Shown one piece after another: positions 34,816 to 46,200 of a stretch of 64,000 bases of DNA. The stretch comes from Thunnus maccoyii (taxonomy: Eukaryota; Chordata; Actinopteri; Scombriformes; Scombridae). How positions within the stretch are numbered: the stretch's first letter is position 1; each line of letters opens with the position of its first letter. The notes beneath the pieces are model-generated. The model was given only the letters and a program-made list of their open reading frames with translations. It was not told where the DNA came from and did not search any database. Position numbers and translations under genes: made by a program. The stretch is taken from NCBI RefSeq assembly GCF_910596095.1, contig NC_056540.1, forward strand, positions 33,125,001 to 33,189,000. Direction: 5' to 3'.

Positions 34816-37800
34816 ATGGTGTCGTGTGTGTTGTCGGTTTTACTCCTGAACGTTTTCTGCAGTTTCGTCTCCTCTTTGTACTTTCACATCGGAGAGACGG
34901 AGAAGAAATGTTTCATAGAGGAAATCCCTGACGAGACGATGATTATTGGTGAGGAGAAGTCAGCGGCTAATGCTAACCGCTAGCTCACCAACTTTAGCTA
35001 GTGAGCTAATCGGCTAAACGAGCTAAAGTTAAATATCTTATGTTTCTGCGTTTGTGTTTAAATCTTTAATTATTTAGTAGTGTTAGCCACATTAAAACAG
35101 CAAAATATTGATTTTTGGATGTCAAGAAAAATCGGCGCACGTTATCTGTAGAAATTATGATAAAACGCAAAGTCTGATACTGACCTGATATGAACAGTCG
35201 CTGTAATCATTCTTCCTGTTCATACTGACTATTAGAAGAATCACCTTCATATGTGCTTTCAATTTTTCAATTTAGCATCAAATTCCCTCTTTGTGTTTCC
35301 TCGGACAGTGTTTCCCTGGTCAGTATGAACAGGAGGAATGATTACAGCAAGAAAAACAGGTTTCACTGTTCATTTGGACTCCTGACTGTTGGTTTAAGAC
35401 ACACTTGAACAACTGTGAGTGTGTCCTTTAACTCTAATTGCAGTTTAAATACATTAAACTAGAGCTGCAACGATTAATCGATTAGTTGCCAACTATTAAA
35501 TTAATCGCCAACTATTTAGACAATCAATTTATCATTTTAAGTCATTTTTTAAGGAGAAAATGTCTGATTCCAGCGCCATAAATGTGAATATTTTCTGGTT
35601 TCTTTAGTCCTATATGACAATAAACTGAATATCTTTGGGTTGTGGATAAAACAAGACATTTGAGGACGTCATATTGGACTTTGAGAACCATTTTTCACCA
35701 TTTTCTGACATTTAAAAGACTAAACAGCTATTTGATACTAATTGAACTAATTCAGTTCACTGTCTATTAGTGTCTTGCAATACATGTTTTTAATTCCCTA
35801 TCCCCACATACAAATGTAAAATCATAACTATGACACACCTGTCTGTCTCTCTGCAGGTAACTATCGGACTCAGCTGTATGATAAGCAGAAAGAAGAGTAT
35901 CTGCCGGCCACTCAGGGTCTGGGGATGTTTGTGGAAGTCAAAGATCCTGATGACAAGGTTAGTCCCGAGCGTTTAAAGCTGTTAACGAACGAACGAATGA
36001 AACGAGAGTTTATTATCTGTTTACTTTGTATTGTGTACACATTATTATCATCATCATCAGTTGAGCGGGATTTAACGGGTTAGTTTGCTCTGCGTGTTCC
36101 CTGCAGGTGATTCTGTCCCGGCAGTACGGCTCAGAGGGAAGGTTCACCTTCACGTCACACACACCTGGAGAACACCAGATCTGCCTGCACTCCAACTCCT
36201 CCAAGTTCTCCCTGTTCGCTGGAGGCATGCTGGTGAGGTTTCCCTCCTGCAGAGCTGCAATGATTAATCAATTAGTTGTAAACTATTAAATTAATAACCA
36301 ACTATTTTAATAATCAATGAACCATCTTGAGTTATTTTTTTAAAGAAAAAAAGCTAAATTTCTCTGATTCCAGCCTCTAAAATGTGAATATATTCTGTTT
36401 TTTTTTAGTCTCTATGACAGTAAACTGAATATCTTTGAGTTGTGGACAAAACAAGACGTCATCTTGAGTTTTGGGAAACATTTTTCACCATTTTATGACA
36501 TTTTATGGACCAGTCGACTAATCGAGAAAATAATCCACAGATTAATCGATAATGACAAAAGTCACAAGTGTCAGCCCTCCACTCCTGTAACACTATCAGA
36601 CTCTTGATGGCAAGATTTTTTTAAAAAGGATGAAAATCATTGCAGCAGAACCAAATATATCATCTTCCTCAAATTCACACATCCGTCTTCCTTGTCAAAG
36701 CCTGGCGCCTACATTACCCACAATGCAACTGTACAGATTCACGTGTGTTATGCTAGTAGCGGTGAATGTAGCCCGGAGCTGCTAGCCTCCAGCAGAGACG
36801 AGGAGCTACAGAGGTCTCACTTCTTTCTAACTCCACACCTCCAGATTTGATTACTTTTCTAACTTGTAGTCTTCAGCCTGAAACCGACGCTGACTCAAGT
36901 GACATCATCAGTGACATCATCAAAAGGTTATATACTACTTTTTGCACACAGAGAACACCTGGAAACACACTCAGGTGGAAAATACCTGCAGTTACCCTTT
37001 AAATAAAACCTGTAAAGCTGCATTCAGACACAACTTAAAGAAAAAACGTTCCTGCTGTGTTCCTCGCGTCGCAACAACACACTTCAACTCTGTGACTGGT
37101 TTCCAGTTTCCCCTCATGTCTCTGTAGGTTCACGAAGTGCACTCATGCAGGTCGTGATAACCACAAATCATTTGCTCGCACTGAAACACTCGAAGCAAAT
37201 CTGTGTTTGTGTTGGTGGAGGTTTGTGTTTCGCTCTGCTGGATCGTTCAGATGCTTTTACTGCGTTTTAGGGCTGAATATCAACACTGATTCAACTCCTT
37301 GATTCAGTTACATCAGATAAACACTAATATTTGTCCTGAGAAATTATTTTACTTCAATATTCAACATGTGAGCAACACTGTTGTTACATTTCAGGATGAA
37401 CTGTCGACACATTTCCTGCTTAGAAAACTGGATCAAGCAAAGCAAATGCAAATAACACGTCTATATTTATCAGACCTACGTGTGTAAAACAGTTGAGCAA
37501 GAATAATAAAAAGACCTGCATCACCTGCAAGAGCCTCATCATGATATATATTTAAAAAAATAAAAAAATATATATATACAGCAACACATAGACTGTCAGT
37601 ACCTGCTGTGTCAACTCCATTCATCCAGCCCTGGTGTTACTCACTGACCTCGTGTGTGTTGTGCTGCAGAGAGTTCACCTGGACATCCAGGTGGGAGAAC
37701 ACGCCAACAACTACGCCGAGATCGCCGCCAAAGACAAACTGACGGAGCTGCAGCTGAGAGTGAGACAGCTGGTGGAGCAAGTGGACCAGATCCAGAAGGA

Positions 37801-38846
37801 GCAGAACTACCAGCGGGTCAGTCTGACTGTTCACTTCAGTTCATTACTGTTGTTTTAATGTAGACTGTCGGTCCCAGCGTTATTTTATTATTTAACCTTT
37901 ATTTAACTAGGAGAAGAGTATCCTAGCAACAACAACAAGTACAAACAACAGAAAACACACAATCTCTGAATGTCAAGATGTATCAATATCAACCGATGCA
38001 GTTATAAATCATGAATAAATATCTAATAGAATCATATAAAATGTTACGTCCTACTAGACCTGCAGTGTCGATTAATCAATTAGTTGATTGACGAGCACAA
38101 ACTGCAGATCATTTAACGTCATTCATGAGAATTTGCTGCTGTTCTTTGTTTCATTTGATTGAAAATTCAATATGTTTGGATTTTGGACAGAACAAAACAG
38201 ACAATTTGATGACATCATCTTCAGGAAACCAAATGATTAATCGATTAATGAAGGAATTAATGAAACATGTTGTTCATCATTCAGAGAAGATTTCAGACTC
38301 ATTCAAACAACCTGAAAGCTGAAAATCAAATCAAATGAATCACAGATCAGCTGCAACTAACCATAGTTATCATTATTATTATTATTATTATTATTGTTGT
38401 TGTTGTTGTTGTTGTCTTGCAAATGTTAAAAAATTGTGCGAAAATGCCATTTACAGTTTCTTTGGGCCCAAAGTGAAGCTTTTAATTTGCTTGATTTGTC
38501 TGATCAATAGTCCAAAAACTTCATGATATTTAATTTATTCATATATGACAAAGAAAACGAGGAACAAACTGAGTTTTTGGGCAGAGCTGCAGATTATTTT
38601 CATTATCAATCTGTCGATTATTTTCTGGATCAGTCGTTCATTCTGTATAATAACACGCCCCCCCCCCCCCCCCCCCCGCTGTCTGTCGTCTCTCAGTACC
38701 GCGAGGAGCGTTTCCGTCAGACCAGCGAGAGCACCAACCAGCGGGTCCTCTGGTGGTCCATCGTCCAGACGCTCATCCTGGTCGCCATCGGCATCTGGCA
38801 GATGAGACACCTCAAGAGCTTCTTCGAGGCTAAGAAACTGGTGTAA
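34816..38846 (+). CDS. TMED9: Transmembrane emp24 domain-containing protein 9 (p24 alpha)
   Basis: Five coding exons: 34816-34948, 35857-35957, 36107-36232, 37670-37816 and 38697-38846. Clean GT-AG introns and matching phases give 218 codons. Order: signal peptide (1-20), GOLD domain with the conserved Cys32-Cys104 pair and an Asn-Ser-Ser sequon at 108, coiled coil from [20 protein letters not shown] onward, one membrane span ([18 protein letters not shown]), and a short tail with FF and a C-terminal KKLV (KKXX ER/COPI retrieval). p24 proteins cycle between ER and Golgi as cargo receptors and COPI/COPII adaptors. 34816 is the first in-frame ATG and opens the signal peptide. TMED4 has the same tail, but the B4GALT7 neighbour, as in human 5q35.3, supports TMED9. 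Confidence 0.95.
35200..35348. repeat. Inverted 30-bp arms in TMED9 intron 1
   Basis: 35200-35229 and 35319-35348 are reverse complements with one mismatch (core gaacaggaggaatgattaca). A third copy of the arm with its flank occurs at about 45620-45685 in B4GALT7 intron 1, showing a dispersed repeat. Confidence 0.8.
35455..35735 (+). repeat. Dispersed 'gagctgcaac' repeat copy in TMED9 intron 1
   Basis: Good copy starting agagctgcaacgattaatcg, with the body blocks 'aatgtgaatattttctgg', 'ataaaacaagacatttgagg' and 'catttaaaagactaaac'. Confidence 0.8.
36250..36590 (+). repeat. Dispersed 'gagctgcaac' repeat copy in TMED9 intron 3
   Basis: Starts agagctgcaatgattaatca, ends near gattaatcgataatgacaaa, and has the usual body. 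Confidence 0.8.
36600..36840 (-). repeat. Outer dispersed repeat, uninterrupted (empty-site) copy
   Basis: The reverse complement matches 3655-3755 followed directly by 4269-4385. It joins across cacgtgaatctgtacagttg, without the roughly 500-bp element present at 3765-4262. It lies in TMED9 intron 3. Confidence 0.75.
38052..38330 (+). repeat. Dispersed 'gagctgcaac' repeat copy in TMED9 intron 4
   Basis: Starts ctgcagtgtcgattaatcaa, carries 'ttggacagaacaaaacagac', and ends near gattaatcgattaatg. A fragment of a second copy lies at 38580-38645 (gagctgcagattattttcat). Confidence 0.65.
38368..38415. repeat. (ATT)n(GTT)n compound microsatellite
   Basis: About nine ATT units followed by eight GTT units in TMED9 intron 4. 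Confidence 0.95.
38658..38677 (+). repeat. TMED9: C20 homopolymer in the last TMED9 acceptor tract
   Basis: Twenty consecutive C, ending 19 bp before the AG of the exon 5 acceptor. The intron continues gctgtctgtcgtctctcag into the exon, so the C-run forms the upstream half of the polypyrimidine tract. Confidence 0.9.
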
Positions 38847-41466
38847 AACGTTCACCTGGGAAATGAGTATGTGTGTGTTTGTGTGTGTGTGTGTGAGAGA
38901 GAGAGTGAGAGTGTGTGTGTTTGGTCTCTACTGATTGATGCAGTACTGAGCGGCGGCGGCGGCGGTCGCTGCTGTCGGAGGAGAAACTGCAGACTGCTGA
39001 GGAAACAGGACACAGAGAAACCCAGCTGCACGATTCGACTTACAAACATCTTCAGATTATTATTATTGTTATTATCATTATCAATGTTCTCATTGTTTCC
39101 CTGTTTGTAAAGAACCCCCCCCCCCCCCCCCCCCCCCACCACCCCCCACCACCCCAAACACACATCTGCAGTAGACTAGCAGGGAAAAATGTGACTCTAT
39201 TTATTACACAGAGAGATTTTACTGTTTAGATTTGGATCCAGTTCTGCTTCAACGCGACAGGAAACTAACATTTATTCGATGAGATATTTTATAGATTTGC
39301 CCTTTTTTCGTTCTTTAATTCTCTGTAACGAGTCACAGACGCCGCGTTACCCGAGATTCAGACTCACACACCAAGAAACGATCATCAGTTTAAAGCAAAC
39401 GCAGTTTGGCCTCTTGAGCGACGGCAGAAATTCTAACCTGGATTCAACACTTTTTGTGCCAGATATCATTTCAGTTGCAGTTGAACTTAATACAACGGCA
39501 CATTTATAAACGGAGGCTGCTAGAAGGTCTGTAATTCACACTGTTTGGCTCATAATAATCTCAGTGTTAACAACATGCGGCTGTGTCCTCTGTGTACCTG
39601 CAGGATTATAAAGTTAATCCAGCAGAGGGCAGATCAGGACTGAATCCTCCCTGATCGACAGGAATACCTTCGATTCAGAAGTTCAGATTTTGCAACAGCG
39701 TAAACAAAACTGGAGGATGTTACTGTATCGTTCGTTTTATTATAACAACAGCAGAAGAAGAAGAGAAGCGGTGACGAGTGTTTGTTAGTTTCTCTGCCTC
39801 CGTCGCCGCTGTGGTTTGTTTCAGAGTTACATCCTGACATCCGGTCTCTGCTGTTAGTCGCTCACGTGTAGAGTTTTATTTTCTGAGAAACTGGACGTCA
39901 GACATGATTGACGGGGGGGATGAGGGGGGGGGGACGCCGTCGTGCTCACACGATGATAACAGGAAGCGCATCGGAGCTCTTAATCGACCTGTGCGCGGCT
40001 TTTGACGTGTTCAGTCACATTATCAGACTTTTTTTTGACTTCAATACGGACACTGATATGACATACCTTCAGCACTGGATGCTACTACCATCAAAATCTG
40101 AATAAACTCAGATTTTTTTACTTCGCCTGTGACGACATCAGATCAGATCTGTAGCAGGTTTCACAGTCGAGCTCTCTGGAAGTAAAAAAAAAAAAAGAGC
40201 CTCATTGTTCAGTTGCTTCGCTCTAGTTTATAAACCAGTTTACGTTGAGTGGAATAAATGAGATGTTTCCTGTTTTTTTTAAGCTTCTTCAAGAGCCAAA
40301 CAGACAGATCACGTCAAAAAAAAAAAAAAAGTCCAAGATAATCGCTGGACAGAGGAAACACCTTCACAGATGAAGACGTTTACACGTTTAACTCTGCGTG
40401 TCTTTAGATGTCATCCTGCTTCTCTGTAGATCAGATCTTTCTGTCGATGAGACACGTTTCCTGCTGCAGAACATATCTGATGTAAATATTCCAGCTAAAT
40501 TGAAGTTAAAAGGCTTCGGTGATGATGACGAGCGGCTCTCAGCTCTCAAGTCTGTCAGGTTCTTTTTTTTTTTTTTTTTTTTTTCAGTGAAATCTTACCA
40601 AATACAACAGTTTTTGTGTTTGTTACTGCGTCCAATTTGAATGTATGTTTCTGTTTTAGTCGGCTCGGCGGAGGCGTAGAGAGAATATTTTGGTATCGAT
40701 CATCCATTAATTCTAATCAGATGAGAAGAGCTCGCTCCCTGGTGTTTTTATTATTAGTCGCGTCTGTCCGCTGTTACGCTGCCAGAGACGCCTCCTCCTA
40801 CAGGTTTCTGTCCCATTTTCAGTCATTTTTCTTTTCTAAGAATTTGCTTTTTATTCGGGACAAAAAAAAAGCATCATGTGTGGCAGATCTCCTGTGTGAA
40901 AGGACAGTTTCTCAGTGATTAAATGATTAATTGTTGATTTGACACTGAGTGGATCTAGTGAAGAAAATTTGAAGAAAAAAAAAAAAACCAGCCCCATGAA
41001 ATCCCTCCTCAGCGCTGCATCACCAGCAGCTCTGGATGATTGTTACCTGGAAGAACTAGACTCGGACAGACCCGAATCCTAAATATTCAGCGTCCATGAC
41101 TAGTTTGTTCTGTGAGGAAAAAAAAGAAAAAACCCCGAGCAGAGAGAAGGTTTCAGATCCTCTGATGTTCAGTGAAAAGAAACCTGTGAAACAACTTTTT
41201 AAAGAAACGTTCTCGAGAAGGAAGAAATGTGACCTTTTTATTCTTCTTTTGTGTTTTTCTCTCTTCACTTATCAAGATTTTGTTCCTCTTTTTGTTTTCT
41301 GGTGGTTGTGTTGAAGATATTTTTTTTTTTTTTTGCTGCAGGTTGGTTTCAGAACTGTTAGAATTTTGGATCATTTGGTTTTTTTCGGCTGGAAAAGGGG
41401 CTTGAATTTATTTTCTAGAAAGATTCTGTCCATGTGAAATGTGTCTAAAATTGCACTCGAAATAAA
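38847..41466 (+). other. TMED9: Probable long TMED9 3' UTR
   Basis: No further exon. The first strong polyadenylation signal seen is AATAAA at 41461-41466, followed by a GT-rich stretch (gttttgtcacatttgg), which would give a 2.6-kb 3' UTR. It includes TG/GA repeats (38868-38920), a CGG run near 38950, C23 at 39115-39137, and several A or T homopolymers. An earlier site could exist and no transcript evidence is available. Confidence 0.45.
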
Positions 41467-42211
41467 GTTTTGTCACATTTGGTTTGACTGACTGAGTGTT
41501 TGATTGACAGATTTTACAGACTGTAACTGTATTACATCCACAGAAGAAATATGTTTTAATGAGATTTCAAAACAATGTAATTAAAATCAAACTGATCCAT
41601 AATGATTTCACCTGCTTCCTAAAATAAAAATAAAACTATTTTATAGATTTTGTCTCCTTAGAGAGGAAAAGCAGTATTTTCAAAAAATGAAGTTATTTAC
41701 AATAATATACATATTTGGGTTAATCTGTCAGTAACGTATTGAATGTAGGTGTTATATCAAATTTAAAAAATAAGAGTAATATTGTCCTAACTGCCTGCAG
41801 ATGTTCAAATTAAACTTTTCTCTATTATTTATTTATACACTATATAGTATAAATAAAGTCTTTTTGAGTTTAAAGAATATATATTTCCCAGATTGTTTTA
41901 AACACTAAAAAAATTAACTATATCGTATTAGTTAGATGATATATGATGTAACTTTGTATTATGTGTCCTGTGTGTTATTTGCTTCATACTGTTTGTTATT
42001 GTGCTGTTTTATGTTTGAATTGTGACCTGCTGAAGAGACGTCAGATGAACATTAGCTTTAAACTCACTCTGATACATCAAATGGTAACAGTTCTGTTCAA
42101 CACTGTACACACTCACTAATAAATAAAATAAAATATTTTCTGTTTGTTTTTTATTTTTTTGGGGAAAAGTTGATTCAAAGTTTTTTCTTGCACTGCCTTA
42201 CATTATATACT

Positions 42212-42246
<35 letters not shown>

Positions 42247-42663
42247 CATATATTTATACATGTGTACTCAGTGTGAAAGAGACGAGGACAAAGAAACAAC
42301 CTACCAAAAACTGGTGATCATATGAACATGGCAGCACAATTAAATATATATTTATATTTATATATATATGTATGTATATTACTAAAAAAGTTAATAAAAC
42401 TTGTGTTTTATGCTTTTCTGTTAAATTTCTAGGTTCACAATTTTTCAAGTCTATATAAAACAATGGTCAGATGGCCAAATGTACACAGAAACAGTTTGTT
42501 GGAAGTATTTTGCTAAGTTAGTCTTTTCAGTGCAATTATGAGATATAAGACATAATTATTAGATACTAAGTCATAATTATGAGATAAGGCCTCCAATAGT
42601 TTTTTTCCTTTGGTGAACGCAATGCTCCTCCATAAACAGAAATCTGCTGCTCCATAATCCAGT

Positions 42664-42677
42664 CCTGCAGGTGGCGG
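42664..42677 (+). promoter_or_regulatory. CTCF-like core motif upstream of B4GALT7
   Basis: CCTGCAGGTGGCGG fits CCASYAGRKGGCRS except at position 3. It lies about 600 bp before the B4GALT7 ATG. Confidence 0.3.
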
Positions 42678-42909
42678 TACTGTTTATCAACCGCTAATAA
42701 ACCCAAAGAAGAAGAATAAGAAGGTAGGAACCTTTACAGTTGTTCCCACTCGGACTCATACACGAGTCGGACAGTATTACAATCGGCTCCCGTTATTTTC
42801 TTATATTATGCGGCGTGAAATAACCGGTGAATGTTCCGCCGGTCGGTGCTTGTTTTGTTAAATGTTGAGTTTTCTCAGCCGTCGGCTCGGTTTGTGACGC
42901 TGAACACAG

Positions 42910-42936
42910 AGCTAAAGCTAAAGCTAAAGCTAAAGC
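42910..42936. repeat. (AGCTAA)n hexamer repeat near B4GALT7 promoter
   Basis: About four and a half units of agctaa within 370 bp of the start codon. Confidence 0.9.
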
Positions 42937-43276
42937 TGGTTACAGAGTGCTACGTGTACAGTAACCGTTAACCGAAGCAGAGACGTGAATCCAGAATTAA
43001 CCGGTTAGAAACACAGATTTATAACTTTATAGCCTACTGAGCAAATGTGTACCTGCCGTAAAACCGGACTAACGGAGGGTTTACCCGGAGAAGAGTTAGC
43101 AAAGAGTTAGCATGGAGGGCAGTTTGTGCTGCGGGATGGACGAGTGAAAAACTCTGAATATAACCGGGTTTAAACTCGGTTTGTTTTTCTCCTGCTGCTG
43201 ATTTTATGTTTGTTTAAAGAAGTGAAGTTTCATCTTTATAACCGGACTGAAATCATTCAGCTGTGAGTCTGTAAAG

Positions 43277-46200
43277 ATGATGTATTCATCGAGAAGGAAG
43301 CCTGTCCTCTACTTTAAAGAGGAGAGAAGGTAAGTTTATGTGTTTTTAATGATAATGATATTATTGTTTAGTTCAGCCAGTGGTGGAAAGTAACTAAGTA
43401 CATTTACTCAAGTACTGTACTTAAGTACAATTTTGATGTACTTGTACTTTACTTGAGTATTTCCATGTGATGCTACTTTCTACATTTCAGAGGGAAATAT
43501 TGTACTTTCTACTCCACTACATTTATTTAACAGCTTTAGTTACTTTTCAGATGAAGATTTGACACAATGGATAATATAACAAGCTTTTAAAATACAACAC
43601 ATTGTTAAAGATGAAACCAGTGGTTTCCAACCTTTTTGTCTTTTGACGTCTTACAAAAAGCAGTGTGTAGTCGGGGTCACATTTCACATGTCTATGAGTT
43701 GTTAACAGCTCCACCAAATAGTGATTTTTCCCTCTAAACTTCTCACATGCTTTCATTTCAATAAATGTTCAAATGATCCAATATTTCAGCAAAAATCAAA
43801 GATTAGAGAAAAAGTCCAAAAACTGAAAACAGATTTGTGTATCAGAACTTTGTTTTTTCTTCTTTCCTCTCCCATTAATCATCTCACCACCCCTCAGATT
43901 TATCTGCTGACCCTTTGGAGGGGCCCGACCCCTAGGTTGGGAACCACTGGACTAAACTAGCTAACTGTATATAAAGTAGTGTAAACTAGCTCCACCTCCA
44001 GCAGCTACAACAGTAACATGCTGCTCTAACACTGATGCTTCACTATTAATAATCTAATGATGTCATATATAATAATATATCAGTCAGAGGGACCAAACCA
44101 CTACTTTTACTGCAATACTTTAACTACATCAAGCTCATAATACTTATGTACTTTTACTGCAATACTTTAACTACATCAAGCTCATAATACTTATGTACTT
44201 TTACTGCAATACTTTAACTACATCAAGCTCATGATACTTATGTACTTTTACTGCAATACTTTAACTACATCAAGCTCATAATACTTATGTACTTTTCCTG
44301 CAGTAAAGGATCTGAATACTTCTTCCACCACTGAGTTCAGGTGTTGTCGATGTTCAGTTTGTTCACTAGATTAAAAAGTGAAATGAAACCTTTTAAAAGT
44401 AACTCACTGTCTTGACCTTTCAAGAAATGAGACCTCAAAAGTTCCTCATCATGAAGACAGGAACAAGTAAGTAGGAACTGAACCAGTGGTTCCCAAACTG
44501 TGGTCCAGGGACAACCTGAGGTCCTTGAAGTTACTAGTTTTTTGTAAACAGATTTACTGGCTGCACTTATTTACATTTCTGATTATAGTTGTTTGCAAAT
44601 TGAAGTTTACTGTTAAAAATATGCTCTTATTATTAATGGTATTTACTTTATAACTATAAAGTGTTTATATCTTTGCCACTATTCTTTAATAACCTAATTT
44701 AACACCAATGTTTAGAGCTGCAACGCTTAATTGATTAGTCAGTCAACTAGGGCTGCAACTAACTGTTGTTTTCATTATTAATTCATCTGTTGATTATTTT
44801 CTTGCTTAATGGATTAGTTGTTTGGTCCATAAAATGGTGAAAAATGGTGAAAAATAATTCTCAATGTCTAAGACGTCGTCCTCAAATGTCTCGTTTTGTC
44901 CACAAAGATCTTCAGTTTACTGTCACAGAGACTAAAGAAACCAGCAAATATTCACATTTGAGAAACTGAAATCAGAGAATCTGATGACTCAAAACGATAA
45001 ATCGATTATCAGAATAGTTGGTGATAAATTTACTAGTTGACGACTTGTCGATTAATCATTGCAGCTTCAGATGAGACGCAGTTTGGGAACGCCTGCTTGT
45101 TGTTGAGTTTGACTCTGGTTCACTGTGTGATGCATGTGAGGCTCCGCTCTGCTGTTCTACATATAAACAGCTACCGGATGGATTGTTGTGAATTTAGTTC
45201 TAACATTCATGTTCCTCAGAGGACGATCCTCTGACTTTTCCTCCAGCGCCACCGTGAGCTCGACTTTATAGTTCTTTATTGAAATATATAGCTAACAATC
45301 ATTGGATGGATTGCTGTGAAATTTGTTTTAGAGCTGCAACGATTAGTCGATGGACAGAAAATTAATCGCCGACTGTTTTGTTAATCGATTCATTCTTTGA
45401 TTCCAGCTTCTTAAATGTGAATGTTTTCTGCTGCGGTGGAAGTATAGTAACAAAAAGAGGGACTTTGGCACTAAAAAGACTGTAACGTTGAAAGATATCT
45501 ACTTGATTTGACTCATTTGGACGCTGAAGCTTCATATTAGCTTCAGATAAACTTTTAAATATATTTTTGCACAGAAGGAGGACTGTGGATTTTGTCCTCC
45601 ATCACTTCCATGGTAAGGTCATTATGAAGGGATCTTCTAATGGTCAGTATGAACAGGAGGAATGATTACAGCAAGAAAAACATGTCTGCAACCAGCAAAT
45701 ATTTGGCCTTTTTGCTTTAAATATAAGTAGAACGATTATCTGATTATAAAATAGTTGCCTATTTAATTATCCGTTGATCAGCTAATTGATTAAATGACTA
45801 GTTGTTGCAGCTCTAGTGTGTATTGCCTTGACATATATGGAGTTGTTTGCATGTCACTGCTCTGCATGTTCAGCTGTTCTGACGGCGTTCTGCTCTGTGC
45901 GTCAGCAGGTTCCTGTCGGGGAAATGTACGATCTACAAGCTGTTCGGTCTCTGCATGGTGCTGGTGCTCGTCTCTCTGCTCTGGCTGCAGCTCAGCTGTT
46001 CAGGCGAGATGTCGGCCTCCATGAACAACGACGGACGCCTCCAGCAGCAGCAGCAGCAGCAGCAGCCGCCGCCGCCGCCCTGCCCGGCTGACAGTCGGGC
46101 GTCCGCGGCGGACGACCCCTCCTGGGGTCCTCACAAACTGGCCATCATCGTCCCGTTCAGAGAGCGCTTCGAGGAGCTGCTGCAGTTCGTTCCCTTCATG

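Larger units (their letters stand above)
41480..43276. other. TMED9-B4GALT7 intergenic region
   Basis: AT-rich first part with (CA)n(TA)n at 42213-42246. From about 42700 it becomes GC-richer and non-repetitive, as expected for the B4GALT7 promoter and 5' UTR. No gene seen. Confidence 0.6.
43378..44333 (+). mobile_element. Complete hAT-like non-autonomous element with 8-bp TSD
   Basis: 956 bp in B4GALT7 intron 1. Left end cagtggtggaaagtaactaa, right end cttcttccaccactg, with the outer 11 bp inverted. Flanking octamers are agttcagc and agttcagg (7 of 8 identical), the length expected of hAT. It contains the nested MITE at 43618-43949 and four 47-bp tandem units. A left-end stub of the same family sits at 53999-54024. 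Confidence 0.85.
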
